A stretch of 64,000 nucleotides of DNA. It comes from Anaerolineales bacterium. Lineage in GTDB: Bacteria > Chloroflexota > Anaerolineae > Anaerolineales > Villigracilaceae. The translations under genes and the position numbers were made by a program. The notes beneath the pieces are model-generated. The model was given only the letters and a program-made list of their open reading frames with translations, made no database searches and had not been told where the DNA came from. The number at the start of each line of letters is the position of its first letter. Within the stretch, counting starts at the first letter, position 1. Shown here in pieces: positions 34,225 through 43,494 of the stretch. The stretch covers positions 3,286,001-3,350,000 of the forward strand of contig CP129482.1 of NCBI GenBank assembly GCA_030583925.1. The letters are read 5' to 3'.

Positions 34225-34776
34225 CTAACCCTTTTCCATCATCGCCAACAGTTTCGTGGTCGTGTTCCAGTTGCGGATGGTCATGCTTTGATAAACAGGC
34301 ATTCCGATAATTTTCGTCAAGTGGCTCGATGAGGCTTTGCTGATCAGGCGGGAAAAATAAAGCACATCCCTGCCTGCATGAGCCGCGTCCACGCCTTCTT
34401 TGACACTGACACTTTTCATCGCTTCTTTTGGCGTAAGCGGTTCTTTCAGGAAGATGACATCGTATCGAAATTTGTCGGGCTGTTTGCCAAACCCGCGCGG
34501 AGCGTCATCCACCGCTTGTTTCAGCTGTCGGTGCGAAATGACCGCCACCCGCGCCTCGTAGCCGAATCGTTCCGAAAGTCCCGCCTCGATTCGCTTCGTC
34601 AGTTTCGCTTTATCCTTTTCAGCGGATTTGAAGATCACGTTTCCGCTTTGGATGTAGGTCGCAACGTCGGCAAGCCCCAACTCTTCAAAACAGGTTTTCA
34701 AGTCCGCCATTTTGATGATGTTGTTGCCGCCGACGTTGATGCCGCGTAACAATGCAAGGTATTGAGTCTCTGCCAT
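34225..34776 (-). CDS. DUF1697 family protein, second copy
   Basis: A 183-residue DUF1697 protein with the start YLALLRGINVGGNNIIKM, then ADVATYIQSGNVIF and the C-terminal TIRNWNTTTKLLAM. Function unknown. It is directly upstream of the AlkD-like gene with a 2-base gap; the other DUF1697 gene (24376) is coupled to a nuclease gene. Both copies therefore sit beside nucleic-acid enzymes. Confidence 0.87.
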   Translation of the reverse strand: MAETQYLALLRGINVGGNNIIKMADLKTCFEELGLADVATYIQSGNVIFKSAEKDKAKLTKRIEAGLSERFGYEARVAVISHRQLKQAVDDAPRGFGKQPDKFRYDVIFLKEPLTPKEAMKSVSVKEGVDAAHAGRDVLYFSRLISKASSSHLTKIIGMPVYQSMTIRNWNTTTKLLAMMEKG

Positions 34777-34815
34777 GCGGTGATTCTAACTGAAAATTGA
34801 AAGTAGGGACATGGC

Positions 34816-34894
34816 ATGTCATTGCGAGCCTCGCAGAGGCGAAGCAATCTCCTGGTTGATGGGTAGATTGCTTCTCGAAGACTCGCAATGACAT
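34816..34894. repeat. Palindromic repeat, ATGTCATTGCGAG type
   Basis: Terminal arms ATGTCATTGCGAG and CTCGCAATGACAT with inner GAAGCAATCT/AGATTGCTTC arms, between the DUF1697 and DUF1801 genes. Confidence 0.88.
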
Positions 34895-34905
34895 AAGGTG
34901 TATTT

Positions 34906-35355
34906 TCAACTCACTGCTTTCTTCACCAGCGCGGTGATGATTTTCTCCTCGGCTGGAGTCAACTTCACGATGGCAAAATCATCTGCCCACATATTCCCAT
35001 CGTCAATTTTTGCCGCTTCCTGAAAACCAAACGAGGCATACCTCATGTTGTACTTGGACGCGGCTTTGAAGAAGCAGACCACCTTGCCATCTGCATTGGC
35101 GTAGGCAGGCATTCCATACCAGGTTTTCGGCATGAGCATCGGCGCGTTCGTTTTGACGATCTCATGGATTCGTTTCGCCATGGAACGATCGGGTTCGGGC
35201 ATCTTTGCGATCTCTGCAACCACGGCGCTTTCTCCTGCCGCACGATCCTTTCCCATACGCGCTTCTGCCTTCAGTTCTTTTGCGCGTTCTCTCATCGCGG
35301 CTTTTTCTTCGTCTGTCCACATTTTGGACTTTTGGGTAGCTGTCTTCGGACTCAT
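34906..35355 (-). CDS. DUF1801 domain protein
   Basis: A 149-residue protein. A Lys/Glu/Ala-rich N-terminal helix (about residues 1-45, WTDEEKAAMRERAKELK) precedes a DUF1801 domain with PKTWYGMPAYANADGKVVCFF and KYNMRYASFGF. The ATG at 35355 has a GGAG site. It is divergent from a MarR regulator gene, which may control it. Confidence 0.82.
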   Translation of the reverse strand: MSPKTATQKSKMWTDEEKAAMRERAKELKAEARMGKDRAAGESAVVAEIAKMPEPDRSMAKRIHEIVKTNAPMLMPKTWYGMPAYANADGKVVCFFKAASKYNMRYASFGFQEAAKIDDGNMWADDFAIVKLTPAEEKIITALVKKAVS

Positions 35356-35390
35356 AAAAAATCTCCTATTAGTTTGGGGTAATTTAGACC

Positions 35391-35419
35391 TTGCGCCTAA
35401 ACCATTTTTGTTATACAAT
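35391..35419 (+). promoter_or_regulatory. Promoter of the marR-like gene
   Basis: A -35 TTGCGC (35391-35396) and -10 TACAAT (35414-35419) with a 17-base spacer lie 40 bases before the ATG. The same 105-base region must hold the promoter for the divergent DUF1801 gene. Confidence 0.5.
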
Positions 35420-35459
35420 AAAGATACTTCAAAATCAAGATAACGTCAAGGGCAGCCAG

Positions 35460-35924
35460 ATGACCAATTCAACCAAAGCAGAATTAAAGAAAAAAGCCTT
35501 AGCCGCAGTCGCCAGCTACGGCGCCAACATGACTCTGTTCCGCAACGCCGTCAGCGAATGGGCAGGACTCAACGTCACTGATATGGAATGTATGAGACTT
35601 TTGTTCCTCAAAGGCATCGCCACCCCCTCTGAGATTGGAAGACACACGGGTCTCACCTCGGGCGCGACGACAGCCATGTTGGACCGACTCGAACGGGCGG
35701 GCTTGATCGAGCGCCGTCCCAATCCCAACGACCGACGCGGGACTCTGATCGCTCCCATTGCCGACAGTTCACAAAAAGCCGCGTCATGGTTTGAATCGGC
35801 GAGAAAAGCGCAAGACGAATTGATCTCCAGTTATACGGCGGAGGAATTGGAGATCATTTCCGATGTGTTCGAACGATTTTCGAAACTATGGGATGATGAG
35901 CGCAGGAAACTGAAAAAAGAATAA
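35460..35924 (+). CDS. MarR-family transcriptional regulator
   Basis: A 154-residue winged-helix protein. The recognition region is ATPSEIGRHTGLTSGATTAM (about residues 56-75), followed by the wing LIERRPNPNDRRGTLI. MarR proteins respond to small aromatic or oxidant signals and usually repress divergent or adjacent genes, here the DUF1801 gene or the MFS gene downstream. The start at 35460 gives the standard length. Confidence 0.87.
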   Translation: MTNSTKAELKKKALAAVASYGANMTLFRNAVSEWAGLNVTDMECMRLLFLKGIATPSEIGRHTGLTSGATTAMLDRLERAGLIERRPNPNDRRGTLIAPIADSSQKAASWFESARKAQDELISSYTAEELEIISDVFERFSKLWDDERRKLKKE

Positions 35925-36011
35925 CAGCCAGAGAATTCCGTTAGTTTTGCACATGATATACTTGCGCCATCCAAGTCAGAAAAATTTCATAGCATCGAGG
36001 AGGAAGGGAAG

Positions 36012-37331
36012 ATGGCAGAGAGTATTCCGCAAGCGATGTCCACCAAGCGCGAACGCGTGGCGTGGTATTTGTACGACTTCGGCAATTCGGCGTATGCTTC
36101 GGTCGTTTTGCTCGCCGTCTATTCGGCGTATTTCAAGAATCAAGTGGTGGGCGGCGCGGAAGGCTCGCGCCTGTGGGGGCTGAGCATTTCCATCGCGATG
36201 ATCATCGTCGCCATCGCCGCACCGATCATGGGGGCAATTGCGGACTATTCGGGCGCAAAGAAAAAATTCCTGTTCTTCTTCACCGCGCTATCGGTGATTT
36301 TCACCGCCCTGCTTTTCTTCACCCAAAAAGGGACGATCGCTCTGGCGGTTATTTTCTTCCTGCTTTCGGAACTCGGCTATCGTGCCGCGCAAATTTTCTA
36401 TGACGCGCTCCTGCCCGAGATCGCCACACCCGAAGAGACGGGACGCATCGCTGGCACGGGTTGGGCTGTCGGCTCCGCTGGCGGCATTGTCATCCTCCTC
36501 ATCATTCTCCCGCCGATTCTGATGAGCAAAAGCGACCTGCTCGTCGTGCGTTCCACGCTGGTCATCACAGCGATCTTTTTCGCGCTGGCTTCGATTCCCA
36601 TCTTCCGCTGGCTCAAAGAACGCGCCAAACCGCAAGCCTTGCCCGCTGGCGAGAACTATCTCAGCATTGCCTTCAAACAACTGAGCGCCACCATCAAAGC
36701 CGCGCGCGGATTCAAAGAGTTCCTCAAGTTCATGCTCGCCTATCTCGTGTATAACGAAGGCGTGATCATCGCGCTCGATTTTGCGGCGATTCTCGGCGCG
36801 GTCTTGTTCGGGCTGGAGCAGACGGGCTTGATCATCTTCTTCATCGTCGTGCAAGCCACCAACGTGCTCGGCGCATTGCTGTTTGGAAATTTACAAGACC
36901 GCATGGGCGGCAAACGCGCCTTGACCATCTCCATTTTTATGATGGCGGCGTGCATCGGCGCGATGTACTTCGCACAAAACCAGACTCATTTCTTCATCAT
37001 CGGCGCGTTCATCGGCGCGGCGATGGCGGGCGTGCAATCCGTCAGCCGCGCGATGGTCGCCACTTTCAGCCCGCCTGGAAAGAGCGGTGAGTTCTTCGGC
37101 TTCTTCGCGCTCACTGGACGCACCTCTTCGTTCATCGGTCCCGCCGTCTTCGGCTGGCTGGCGGCGGAGTTGACGCTGTGGTACCAGAGTCAAGGTCAGG
37201 CTTTGGAAGCGGCGGAGCAATCGGGTCATCGTCTCGCGCTTCTTTCCATCGGCGTGTTTTTATTCGCGGGCTGGGCGTTGATGCTCTTCGTCAATGAAAA
37301 GAAAGCGCGCGAAATGGCGAATCTGAAATAA
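36012..37331 (+). CDS. MFS transporter, UMF1/Atg22 family
   Basis: A 439-residue twelve-helix transporter. The first helix signature WYLYDFGNSAYASVVL and the loop FGNLQDRMGGKRAL are typical of the UMF1/Atg22 branch, whose substrates are mostly unknown (amino acids in fungi). The ATG at 36012 follows AGGAGGAAGG, a strong site. The next gene starts three bases after its stop. Confidence 0.87.
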   Translation: MAESIPQAMSTKRERVAWYLYDFGNSAYASVVLLAVYSAYFKNQVVGGAEGSRLWGLSISIAMIIVAIAAPIMGAIADYSGAKKKFLFFFTALSVIFTALLFFTQKGTIALAVIFFLLSELGYRAAQIFYDALLPEIATPEETGRIAGTGWAVGSAGGIVILLIILPPILMSKSDLLVVRSTLVITAIFFALASIPIFRWLKERAKPQALPAGENYLSIAFKQLSATIKAARGFKEFLKFMLAYLVYNEGVIIALDFAAILGAVLFGLEQTGLIIFFIVVQATNVLGALLFGNLQDRMGGKRALTISIFMMAACIGAMYFAQNQTHFFIIGAFIGAAMAGVQSVSRAMVATFSPPGKSGEFFGFFALTGRTSSFIGPAVFGWLAAELTLWYQSQGQALEAAEQSGHRLALLSIGVFLFAGWALMLFVNEKKAREMANLK

Positions 37332-37334
37332 GGG

Positions 37335-38141
37335 ATGACTCAAACCGCGATTATCACAGGCGCCGCCAGCGGCATCGGCAGGCATTGGGCGGAAGCGCTC
37401 TCAAAAATCGGCGGGTATCAATTGATGCTCGCCGATTCAAATGAAGCGGGTCTGCGTGAAGCGTTCACGCCGTGCGAAAATATTTTGCTCCACCCGCTCG
37501 ACATCCGCTTGGCGGAACACTGGCAAAAAATCATCGCAGAAACTTTGCAACGCTTCAGGCGCATTGACTATCTGTTCAACATCGCGGGCGCGAACCGTCC
37601 GTTGTTTTTTCAAGACCAGCCGCTCGCGGCGATTGATCAAGTCATTGACGTGAACCTGAAAGGCGCGCTGATCGGGATGCGCCTGACGGGTGAAGTCATG
37701 CTCAAACAAGGCGCGGGGCACATCATCAACATCGCTTCGCTGGCGGGCATTTCTCCCACGCCAGGCAACGCGCTTTATTCGGCGGCAAAGGGCGGCTTGC
37801 GAAACGCGTCAATTGCAGTGGCGATTGAATGGCGCAAGCGGGGAGTCTTCGTCACGGTCATCTCGCCCGACCTTGTGGATACGCCCATTTTGACGGAACG
37901 CCTCAACTCCGCAGGGGAAGAGGCTGCGCTTGCTTTTAGCGGCGCCACGCTGACAGTTTTCGACCTTGAAAAAGCGCTTTGGAAAGCCATGCGTACTAAA
38001 CCGCTGGAGATCAACCTCCCTCGCTGGCGCGGCTGGCTGACAAAGTTGAATGACCTCAATCCATCGCTGATGTTTTTGCTCTACGAAAAAATGAAGAAGC
38101 GCGGCATGAAACGGCTGGAGCAATTAAGGAAAGAGAGATAA
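37335..38141 (+). CDS. Short-chain dehydrogenase/reductase
   Basis: A 268-residue classical SDR. The cofactor motif is TGAASGIG (about residues 8-15), followed by the NIAGA motif, and the catalytic Ser and YSAAK (Tyr-x3-Lys, about residues 141-157). It oxidises or reduces a hydroxyl or keto group with NAD(P). Neighbouring SDR and ketosteroid-dehydrogenase-like genes suggest an alicyclic or steroid substrate, which is inference. Confidence 0.88.
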   Translation: MTQTAIITGAASGIGRHWAEALSKIGGYQLMLADSNEAGLREAFTPCENILLHPLDIRLAEHWQKIIAETLQRFRRIDYLFNIAGANRPLFFQDQPLAAIDQVIDVNLKGALIGMRLTGEVMLKQGAGHIINIASLAGISPTPGNALYSAAKGGLRNASIAVAIEWRKRGVFVTVISPDLVDTPILTERLNSAGEEAALAFSGATLTVFDLEKALWKAMRTKPLEINLPRWRGWLTKLNDLNPSLMFLLYEKMKKRGMKRLEQLRKER

Positions 38142-38142
38142 A

Positions 38143-38309
38143 GTACCGCAAAATTTATTTTGCGACGCACGTAAGATTTTCTCTCAGACATTTCACCGCG
38201 AAGCCCGCAAAGCGCGCAAAGAAAACCTTTAAAACTTGGCGTTCTTGGCGCGCTTAGCGGTAAAAAATAACCATGTACGGAGTCAAACGCAAGATAAATC
38301 TTGCGGTAC
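38143..38309. repeat. Nested palindromes: CACCGCGAAG repeat inside a GTACCGCAA repeat
   Basis: Outer arms at 38143-38164 and 38288-38309 are nearly complementary, and each is itself a short palindrome. Between them, 38191-38264 is a copy of the CACCGCGAAG-type repeat also seen at 3373. The right outer arm runs up to the next gene's ATG. Confidence 0.7.
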
Positions 38310-38317
38310 TGCAAATT

Positions 38318-39295
38318 ATGGATCACACTCGTTATAAAAAAATCTTCATCACTGGCGCGCTGGGCTTTGTGGGACGCGCGCTTGCGGAACGATACCGTCA
38401 ACTCGGCGCGCAGACTTACGGACTCGATGTCCGCGCAGATGCGGGGCTGAACGTCATCGCAGGCGACATCGCTCAACCGCAGGCGTGGCAATCCGCTTTA
38501 CAGGGCTGCGACCTTGTGATCCACACCGCCGCCATTGTCACCAACAACGTCTCGCGCGCGGAAGCGTGGCGCGTCAACGTGCTGGGGACGCGTTGTGTAT
38601 TGGACGCGGCAACCCAAGCGGGAGTCAAGCGCTTCGTCCATTTTTCATCGCTGGCGGCGATGCGCTTCAACACCGAAGACCAAGCGGACGAGTCCGCGCC
38701 GCTGATGCCGACAGGCAACCCGTATGTGGATACGAAAATCGCCAGCGAGCACGTCGTCCTTGCCGCACACGCGAAAGGCGAAATCGCCTGCACGATCCTC
38801 CGCCCCGCAGACGTTTACGGACCCAACTCCCGCCCGTGGACTATCGTCCCCGCGCAGATGATTCGCAAAGGCTTGTTCCTGCTCCCCATGCACGGACAGG
38901 GAATCTTCCGCGCCATTTACATTGACGACCTGATCAACGGCGTAATTCTCGCCGCTGAAAAAGACGAAGCCAGCGGACAAATTTTCATCCTCGGCGGGGA
39001 AAAGAAATTAACCTGCGAAACTTTCTTCGGTCATTATTATCGGATGATGGGCAAAGGCAGTCCGCGCGTGATGGACACATCCACAGCCATTGCAATCGCC
39101 GAGATCGGACGCGTCATCTTCAAACTGCTCGGCAAACCCACCGAACTTGGACGCGGCGCAATGGAAATGCTCTCGAAGAAAAATACCGTCTCGAACGAAA
39201 AAGCGCATCGCCTGCTCGGCTGGCATGAGCAGGTGACCTTGGAAGAAGGAATGCGACGAACAGAAATTTGGTTGCGAGAACAAGGCATTTTATAA
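38318..39295 (+). CDS. NAD-dependent epimerase/dehydratase (extended SDR)
   Basis: A 325-residue extended SDR. The Rossmann motif is FITGALGFVGRAL, followed by YVDTKIASEHV (Tyr-x3-Lys) and LRPADVYGP. The pattern, including a late helical region, resembles 3-beta-hydroxysteroid dehydrogenase/isomerase-like proteins as much as sugar epimerases. The ATG at 38318 is used because the one at 38273 lies in a palindromic repeat. Confidence 0.85.
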   Translation: MDHTRYKKIFITGALGFVGRALAERYRQLGAQTYGLDVRADAGLNVIAGDIAQPQAWQSALQGCDLVIHTAAIVTNNVSRAEAWRVNVLGTRCVLDAATQAGVKRFVHFSSLAAMRFNTEDQADESAPLMPTGNPYVDTKIASEHVVLAAHAKGEIACTILRPADVYGPNSRPWTIVPAQMIRKGLFLLPMHGQGIFRAIYIDDLINGVILAAEKDEASGQIFILGGEKKLTCETFFGHYYRMMGKGSPRVMDTSTAIAIAEIGRVIFKLLGKPTELGRGAMEMLSKKNTVSNEKAHRLLGWHEQVTLEEGMRRTEIWLREQGIL

Positions 39296-39347
39296 AAATG
39301 GGTCTCCCGTTTTTGGCGGGAACGAATGCCAAAGGCGAAAGACCATC

Positions 39348-39414
39348 GCCGCGAATTTCACGAATTTTCACGAATTGGAGAAGAAAATTCGCGTGAATTG
39401 GCGAAATTCGCGGC
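39348..39414. repeat. Palindromic repeat, GCCGCGAATTTC type
   Basis: Arms GCCGCGAATTTC and GAAATTCGCGGC with internal CACGAATT copies, upstream of the flavoprotein gene. A CCCG/CGGG hairpin lies just before it (about 39305-39321). Confidence 0.7.
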
Positions 39415-39487
39415 TGAGGTTTGGGTTTTTCCGTTAAGTACGGGAGAGCCAGAAAAACATTTCAGACAATCTGTAAAGGAAACAAAC

Positions 39488-41176
39488 ATGACAAATTGGG
39501 ATCACACAACGAATGTACTTGTAGTTGGCACGGGTGGCGGAGCAATGACTGCCGCGCTGGTGGCAAAACAGGCTGGATTAAATGTTTTGCTGATCGAAAA
39601 GACGGAATACTACGGCGGCTCGACGGCTCTTTCAGGCGGAGGGTTATGGATTCCGAATAATTATCTTTTGCAAAGAGATGGCTTGGATGACTCGCTTGAA
39701 AAAGCACGCACATATTTGAAAAACACGGTCGGAGATCGCACTCCGCAAGCCTTACAAGAAGCCTATCTTGAAAACGCCCCAGAGATGGTGAAATATTTAT
39801 CGAGCAATTCTCATGTCCGCTTTCATCGCTCGGTCGGCTACGCCGATTACTATCCCGAACGCCCCGGCGGCATGGCAGATGGACGCGCCATCGAAGGTTC
39901 GCCCTTTGACGGGAGCAAACTCGGTGAAGATTTCAAACAACTACGCCCCATGAGCATCAAAATCCCTGCAGGCATGGCGTTCACTGCCAGCGAATATAAC
40001 AAACTGGGGATGATCTCCTCCACCTGGGCGGGAAAATGGGTCGCGTTCAAAGTCGGTCTACGCACGGTCTTCAACCTGCTAACCGGAGTGAAATATCTGG
40101 CGCTTGGTCAGGCGTTAATCGCACGCTTACGGCTTTCGCTCAAAGACGAGAAAATCCCCATTTGGCTCAACACTCCATTAAAAGAATTGATCGTCGAAGA
40201 CGGGACAGTTGCCGGAGTTTTGGCAGAGAAAGACGGCAAACCGTTTCGGATTCGCGCCAGCAAAGGCGTGATTCTCGCGGCGGGCGGATTCGATCACAAT
40301 CAGGCGATGCGCGAAGAATTCCAAAAAGGACCCGTCAATCATTTGTGGAGTTCGGGCAGTCCGGGCAACACCGGCGACGCAATTCAAGCGGGGATGAAGA
40401 TCGGCGCGAAGATAGACCTGATGGAAGACGCGTGGTGGGGTCCTTCAAGTATGCCGCCACACATGCCGGTCATGTTCCACGTCGGCGAACGTTCGTATCC
40501 CGGTGCGATTATCGTCAACGCGGCAGGCAAACGCTTCACCAACGAAGCCGCCTCGTACGTGGAAGTCGTTCACGCCATGTACGAGAAAGACAGCGCCGAA
40601 AACAAACATGTTCCCGCCACCTTCATCATGGACAGCCGCTTTCGCAACAAATATATTTTCGGCACGCTCTTCCCCATGCAACCGATTCCTAAATCCTATT
40701 TTGAAAGCGGATATTTCAAACGCGGCGACACACTGGAAGAACTGGCGCAAGCCTGCGGACTCGATCCGCAGAATCTCGCCGAAACAGTGGCGCGCTTCAA
40801 CCAATTTGCGCGCAATGGTGTAGACGAAGATTTCCAACGCGGCGCCAGCGCCTATGATCGCTACTACGGCGACCCGACCGTCAAGCCCAATCCCTGCCTC
40901 GCGCCGATCGAGAAGCCGCCTTTCTATGCGGTGCAAATGGTGCCGGGCGATCTCGGCACAAAAGGCGGATTAGTGATTGACGAATTCGCCCGCGTCTTGA
41001 GTGCAGACGGTTCGCCGATCTCAGGACTTTACGCGGCGGGCAACACCTCCGCCTCGGTGATGGGCAACACCTACCCCGGCGCCGGCAGTACCATCGGTCC
41101 CGCCATGATGTTTGGCTACATCGCCGCCAAACACATCGCTGGCGGAAAAATCCGCCCAATTGGAAAACTACCCTAG
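39488..41176 (+). CDS. FAD flavoprotein, 3-ketosteroid-1-dehydrogenase-like
   Basis: A 562-residue flavoprotein of the KstD/fumarate-reductase family. The FAD motif is VVGTGGGAMTAALVA (about residues 12-26), then YYGGSTALSGGGLWIPNN. The C-terminal PGDLGTKGGL and GNTSASVMGNTYPGAGSTIGPA are strongly KstD-like. KstD introduces the C1-C2 double bond into 3-oxo-steroid ring A. The ATG at 39488 has an AAGGAA site; an upstream ATG at 39326 lies in repeat sequence. Linked SDRs support a steroid-type pathway; the substrate remains unproven. Confidence 0.85.
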   Translation: MTNWDHTTNVLVVGTGGGAMTAALVAKQAGLNVLLIEKTEYYGGSTALSGGGLWIPNNYLLQRDGLDDSLEKARTYLKNTVGDRTPQALQEAYLENAPEMVKYLSSNSHVRFHRSVGYADYYPERPGGMADGRAIEGSPFDGSKLGEDFKQLRPMSIKIPAGMAFTASEYNKLGMISSTWAGKWVAFKVGLRTVFNLLTGVKYLALGQALIARLRLSLKDEKIPIWLNTPLKELIVEDGTVAGVLAEKDGKPFRIRASKGVILAAGGFDHNQAMREEFQKGPVNHLWSSGSPGNTGDAIQAGMKIGAKIDLMEDAWWGPSSMPPHMPVMFHVGERSYPGAIIVNAAGKRFTNEAASYVEVVHAMYEKDSAENKHVPATFIMDSRFRNKYIFGTLFPMQPIPKSYFESGYFKRGDTLEELAQACGLDPQNLAETVARFNQFARNGVDEDFQRGASAYDRYYGDPTVKPNPCLAPIEKPPFYAVQMVPGDLGTKGGLVIDEFARVLSADGSPISGLYAAGNTSASVMGNTYPGAGSTIGPAMMFGYIAAKHIAGGKIRPIGKLP

Positions 41177-41199
41177 AACAATTTTTCAAGGAGCAATAC

Positions 41200-42912
41200 A
41201 TGACCGAAATTACAGTTGGAGAATTACTGGCAAGATGTTTACAAGCCGAAGGCATCGAGATGATGTTCGGCATCATTGACGGGGCACACATCCCCTTTTC
41301 CTCGCGCGCGGGCGAATACGGCATCCGTCACATCAATTGCAGGCACGAAGAAGGCGCCGTCCATTTGGCGGAAGGCTACACGCGCACCAACGGCAAGCCG
41401 AGCGTGGTCATCGGTTCGCCAGGACCTGGCGGCGCGAACATGCTGGCGGGACTTTCATCTGCGTATGCGGAGGGACATCCCATCATCGCGATCGCCTGCA
41501 CCCGCCGCCGCCTCACCACCGACCCCGAACGTGGCGGCGCGTGGCAAGCGACTGATCTCGTGGCGATGGCAAAACCGATCACCAAATACAGCGCGCTCGT
41601 CCGTCAGCCAGAACGACTGCCCGAGATGATGCGCTCCGCTTTCCGCGCCGCGTTGACGGGCAGACCAGGTCCCGTTTTCATCGCCATCCCCGATGAATTG
41701 CTGGGGACAAAAATCGAAGCGGAGAGTGTGCCAGTCTATCCGTCATCGCAATATCGCATGACCGACATGGGCGCGGGCGATGCGGATTGGATCGAGCAAG
41801 CCGCTGAATTGTTGGCGAATTCAAAGAAGCCGTATCTGCACGCGGGCAAGGGCGTGTTGTGGGCGGATGCGTCCGCTGAATTTTTGGAGTTGGGAAATTA
41901 TCTCGCCGCGGGCATGGGCTCCAGCATGGGCGCGCGCGGAGTCGTCCCCGAAGATCATCCGCATTATTTTTTCCTATTCGACATGCAAGCAACGTCGCTG
42001 GCGCGCAACGAAGCGGACGTTGTCCTTGTGGTCGGCTCGCGGCTCGGCGAGTATGACGGCTGGGGGACTCATCCAGCGTGGGGAATGCCGGGGAAACAGA
42101 AGACAATTCAAATCGATTCCGATGCGAATTCCATCGGGTTGAATCGCCCCGTGGACGTGGGCATCGTCGCCGACGCGAAATCCGCGCTCAAGGCGATCTT
42201 ATCCAAAGTAAAAGAAAAGACGCAAGCCCGCAGTGAAATGCCCGATCTGGCGCGTTACCGCGAGTTGACGCAACAAACGGTGGCGAACGGTTTTCAATTT
42301 TTGATGGCGCAACCCACGCGCGGACTCAACCCCGGGCAGATGGTTTTCAACGCGCGCAGTTTTTTCCCGCGCAACGCGGTCACCGTATTGGACGGCGGCA
42401 ACACCACATTGTGGGGCGTGGCGTTCAACCAAATTTATGAACCGCGCAGTTTTTTGTATTCGGTCAAAATGGGTTTTCTCGGCACGGGCATCCCGTTTGC
42501 CATCGGCGCGAAATTGGCGGCGCCCGAACGACCCGTGTATTGCATCACCGGCGACGGCGCGGCGGGCTTCAACATCATGGAAATGGAAACGGCTCTGCGC
42601 GAGAACGCAAACATCGTTGTGCTGGTGGCGGTGGACGACGGCTGGGGAATGGAACGCAGCGCGCACAACTTCGGCGGTATCGCGCCTGAGCATCAGCAAG
42701 GCGTGGACATCTCAACCGCGATGCGCTACGACATCCTCGCGCAAGGCTTGGGCTGTTACGGCGAAAAAGTTGATCTGGTGGAAGACCTGCCCGCCGCGCT
42801 CCAACGGGCGGTTGATTCGGGCAAACCCGCCGTCCTGCACGTGACAATTGATCCCGCCATCAACGCCGACCCGCCGGGCTATAAGCAGTTTCGGTACGTG
42901 AGGACGTTGTAG
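41200..42912 (+). CDS. Thiamine-diphosphate-dependent enzyme, acetolactate-synthase-like
   Basis: A 570-residue ThDP enzyme. The N-terminal PYR domain has the catalytic Glu in CRHEEGAVHLAEGY; the central domain is Rossmann-like; the C-terminal PP domain has the Mg/ThDP motif GDGAAGFNIMEMETALRENAN. The sequence is in the acetolactate synthase/2-hydroxyacyl-CoA lyase/benzaldehyde lyase superfamily. The reaction forms or cleaves a C-C bond next to a carbonyl. It is 23 bases after the KstD-like gene with a good AGGAG site, so likely the same pathway. Confidence 0.85.
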   Translation: MTEITVGELLARCLQAEGIEMMFGIIDGAHIPFSSRAGEYGIRHINCRHEEGAVHLAEGYTRTNGKPSVVIGSPGPGGANMLAGLSSAYAEGHPIIAIACTRRRLTTDPERGGAWQATDLVAMAKPITKYSALVRQPERLPEMMRSAFRAALTGRPGPVFIAIPDELLGTKIEAESVPVYPSSQYRMTDMGAGDADWIEQAAELLANSKKPYLHAGKGVLWADASAEFLELGNYLAAGMGSSMGARGVVPEDHPHYFFLFDMQATSLARNEADVVLVVGSRLGEYDGWGTHPAWGMPGKQKTIQIDSDANSIGLNRPVDVGIVADAKSALKAILSKVKEKTQARSEMPDLARYRELTQQTVANGFQFLMAQPTRGLNPGQMVFNARSFFPRNAVTVLDGGNTTLWGVAFNQIYEPRSFLYSVKMGFLGTGIPFAIGAKLAAPERPVYCITGDGAAGFNIMEMETALRENANIVVLVAVDDGWGMERSAHNFGGIAPEHQQGVDISTAMRYDILAQGLGCYGEKVDLVEDLPAALQRAVDSGKPAVLHVTIDPAINADPPGYKQFRYVRTL

Positions 42913-42935
42913 AAGATTTTCGCAATTCATTGAGT

Positions 42936-42978
42936 AAATAACAAAGGCGCAGAGTTTTGCTCTGCGCCTTTGTTATTT
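42936..42978. terminator. Bidirectional intrinsic terminator
   Basis: Arms of 19 bases (42936-42954 and 42960-42978) are perfectly complementary around a 5-base loop, with A- and T-rich flanks. It separates the plus-strand ThDP enzyme gene from the minus-strand ArsR operon. Confidence 0.88.
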
Positions 42979-42989
42979 ATTTTGGCTTT

Positions 42990-43430
42990 TTACTTGCCCG
43001 CGTGCGCCCTTTGCAAATCCGCCACGATGATCTTCTGCATCTTCAACATCGCTTGCACAACGCGCTGCGCTTTTTCGGGGTTGGGGTCGCCCATTAATTC
43101 ACCTAATTGATTAGGAATGACCTGCCACCACAAACCAAACTTATCTTTACACCAGCCGCATGGACCTTCTTCGCCACCATCAGCAATTAATTTATTCCAG
43201 TAATAATCTACTTCTGTTTGGTTCTCGCATTGAACGAAGAACGAAACTGCTTCATTGAATTTATGTTGCGGACCTGCGTTCAGCCCAATGAACTCCTGCC
43301 CATCCAGGATGAAGTTCACTGACTGCGGATTTGAACTCAACACTTTTGAGTTCTTGAAGATGGAAACATAGTAATTCATAGCCTCTTCTGCTTGGGTATC
43401 GAACCATAAATATGGGGTGATCTTTTTCAT
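42990..43430 (-). CDS. PhnB-like VOC-family protein
   Basis: A 146-residue VOC protein of the PhnB/3-demethylubiquinone-methyltransferase-like type: ITPYLWFDTQAEEAMNYYVSIF, GQEFIGLNAGP and the late DKFGLWWQVIP. Function unknown; many such genes lie, as here, in ArsR-AHSA1 operons. It is the last gene of that operon and has a short Lys-rich tail. Confidence 0.87.
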   Translation of the reverse strand: MKKITPYLWFDTQAEEAMNYYVSIFKNSKVLSSNPQSVNFILDGQEFIGLNAGPQHKFNEAVSFFVQCENQTEVDYYWNKLIADGGEEGPCGWCKDKFGLWWQVIPNQLGELMGDPNPEKAQRVVQAMLKMQKIIVADLQRAHAGK

Positions 43431-43455
43431 TTTATTTTTCCTTTAGGCCAGAGTC

Positions 43456-43476
43456 CCCTCTCCCTTCGGGAGAGGG
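43456..43476. repeat. Short palindrome CCCTCTCCC/GGGAGAGGG
   Basis: A 9-bp perfect stem with a TTC loop lies between the VOC and DUF1801 genes. It could weaken expression of the last gene in the operon. Confidence 0.6.
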
Positions 43477-43494
43477 TTAGGGTGATGGTAATTT

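Noticed and set aside
39326..39487. Longer N-terminus of the KstD-like protein
   Set aside because: The extra 54 residues are coded by a palindromic repeat, and the AAGGAA site precedes the ATG at 39488.
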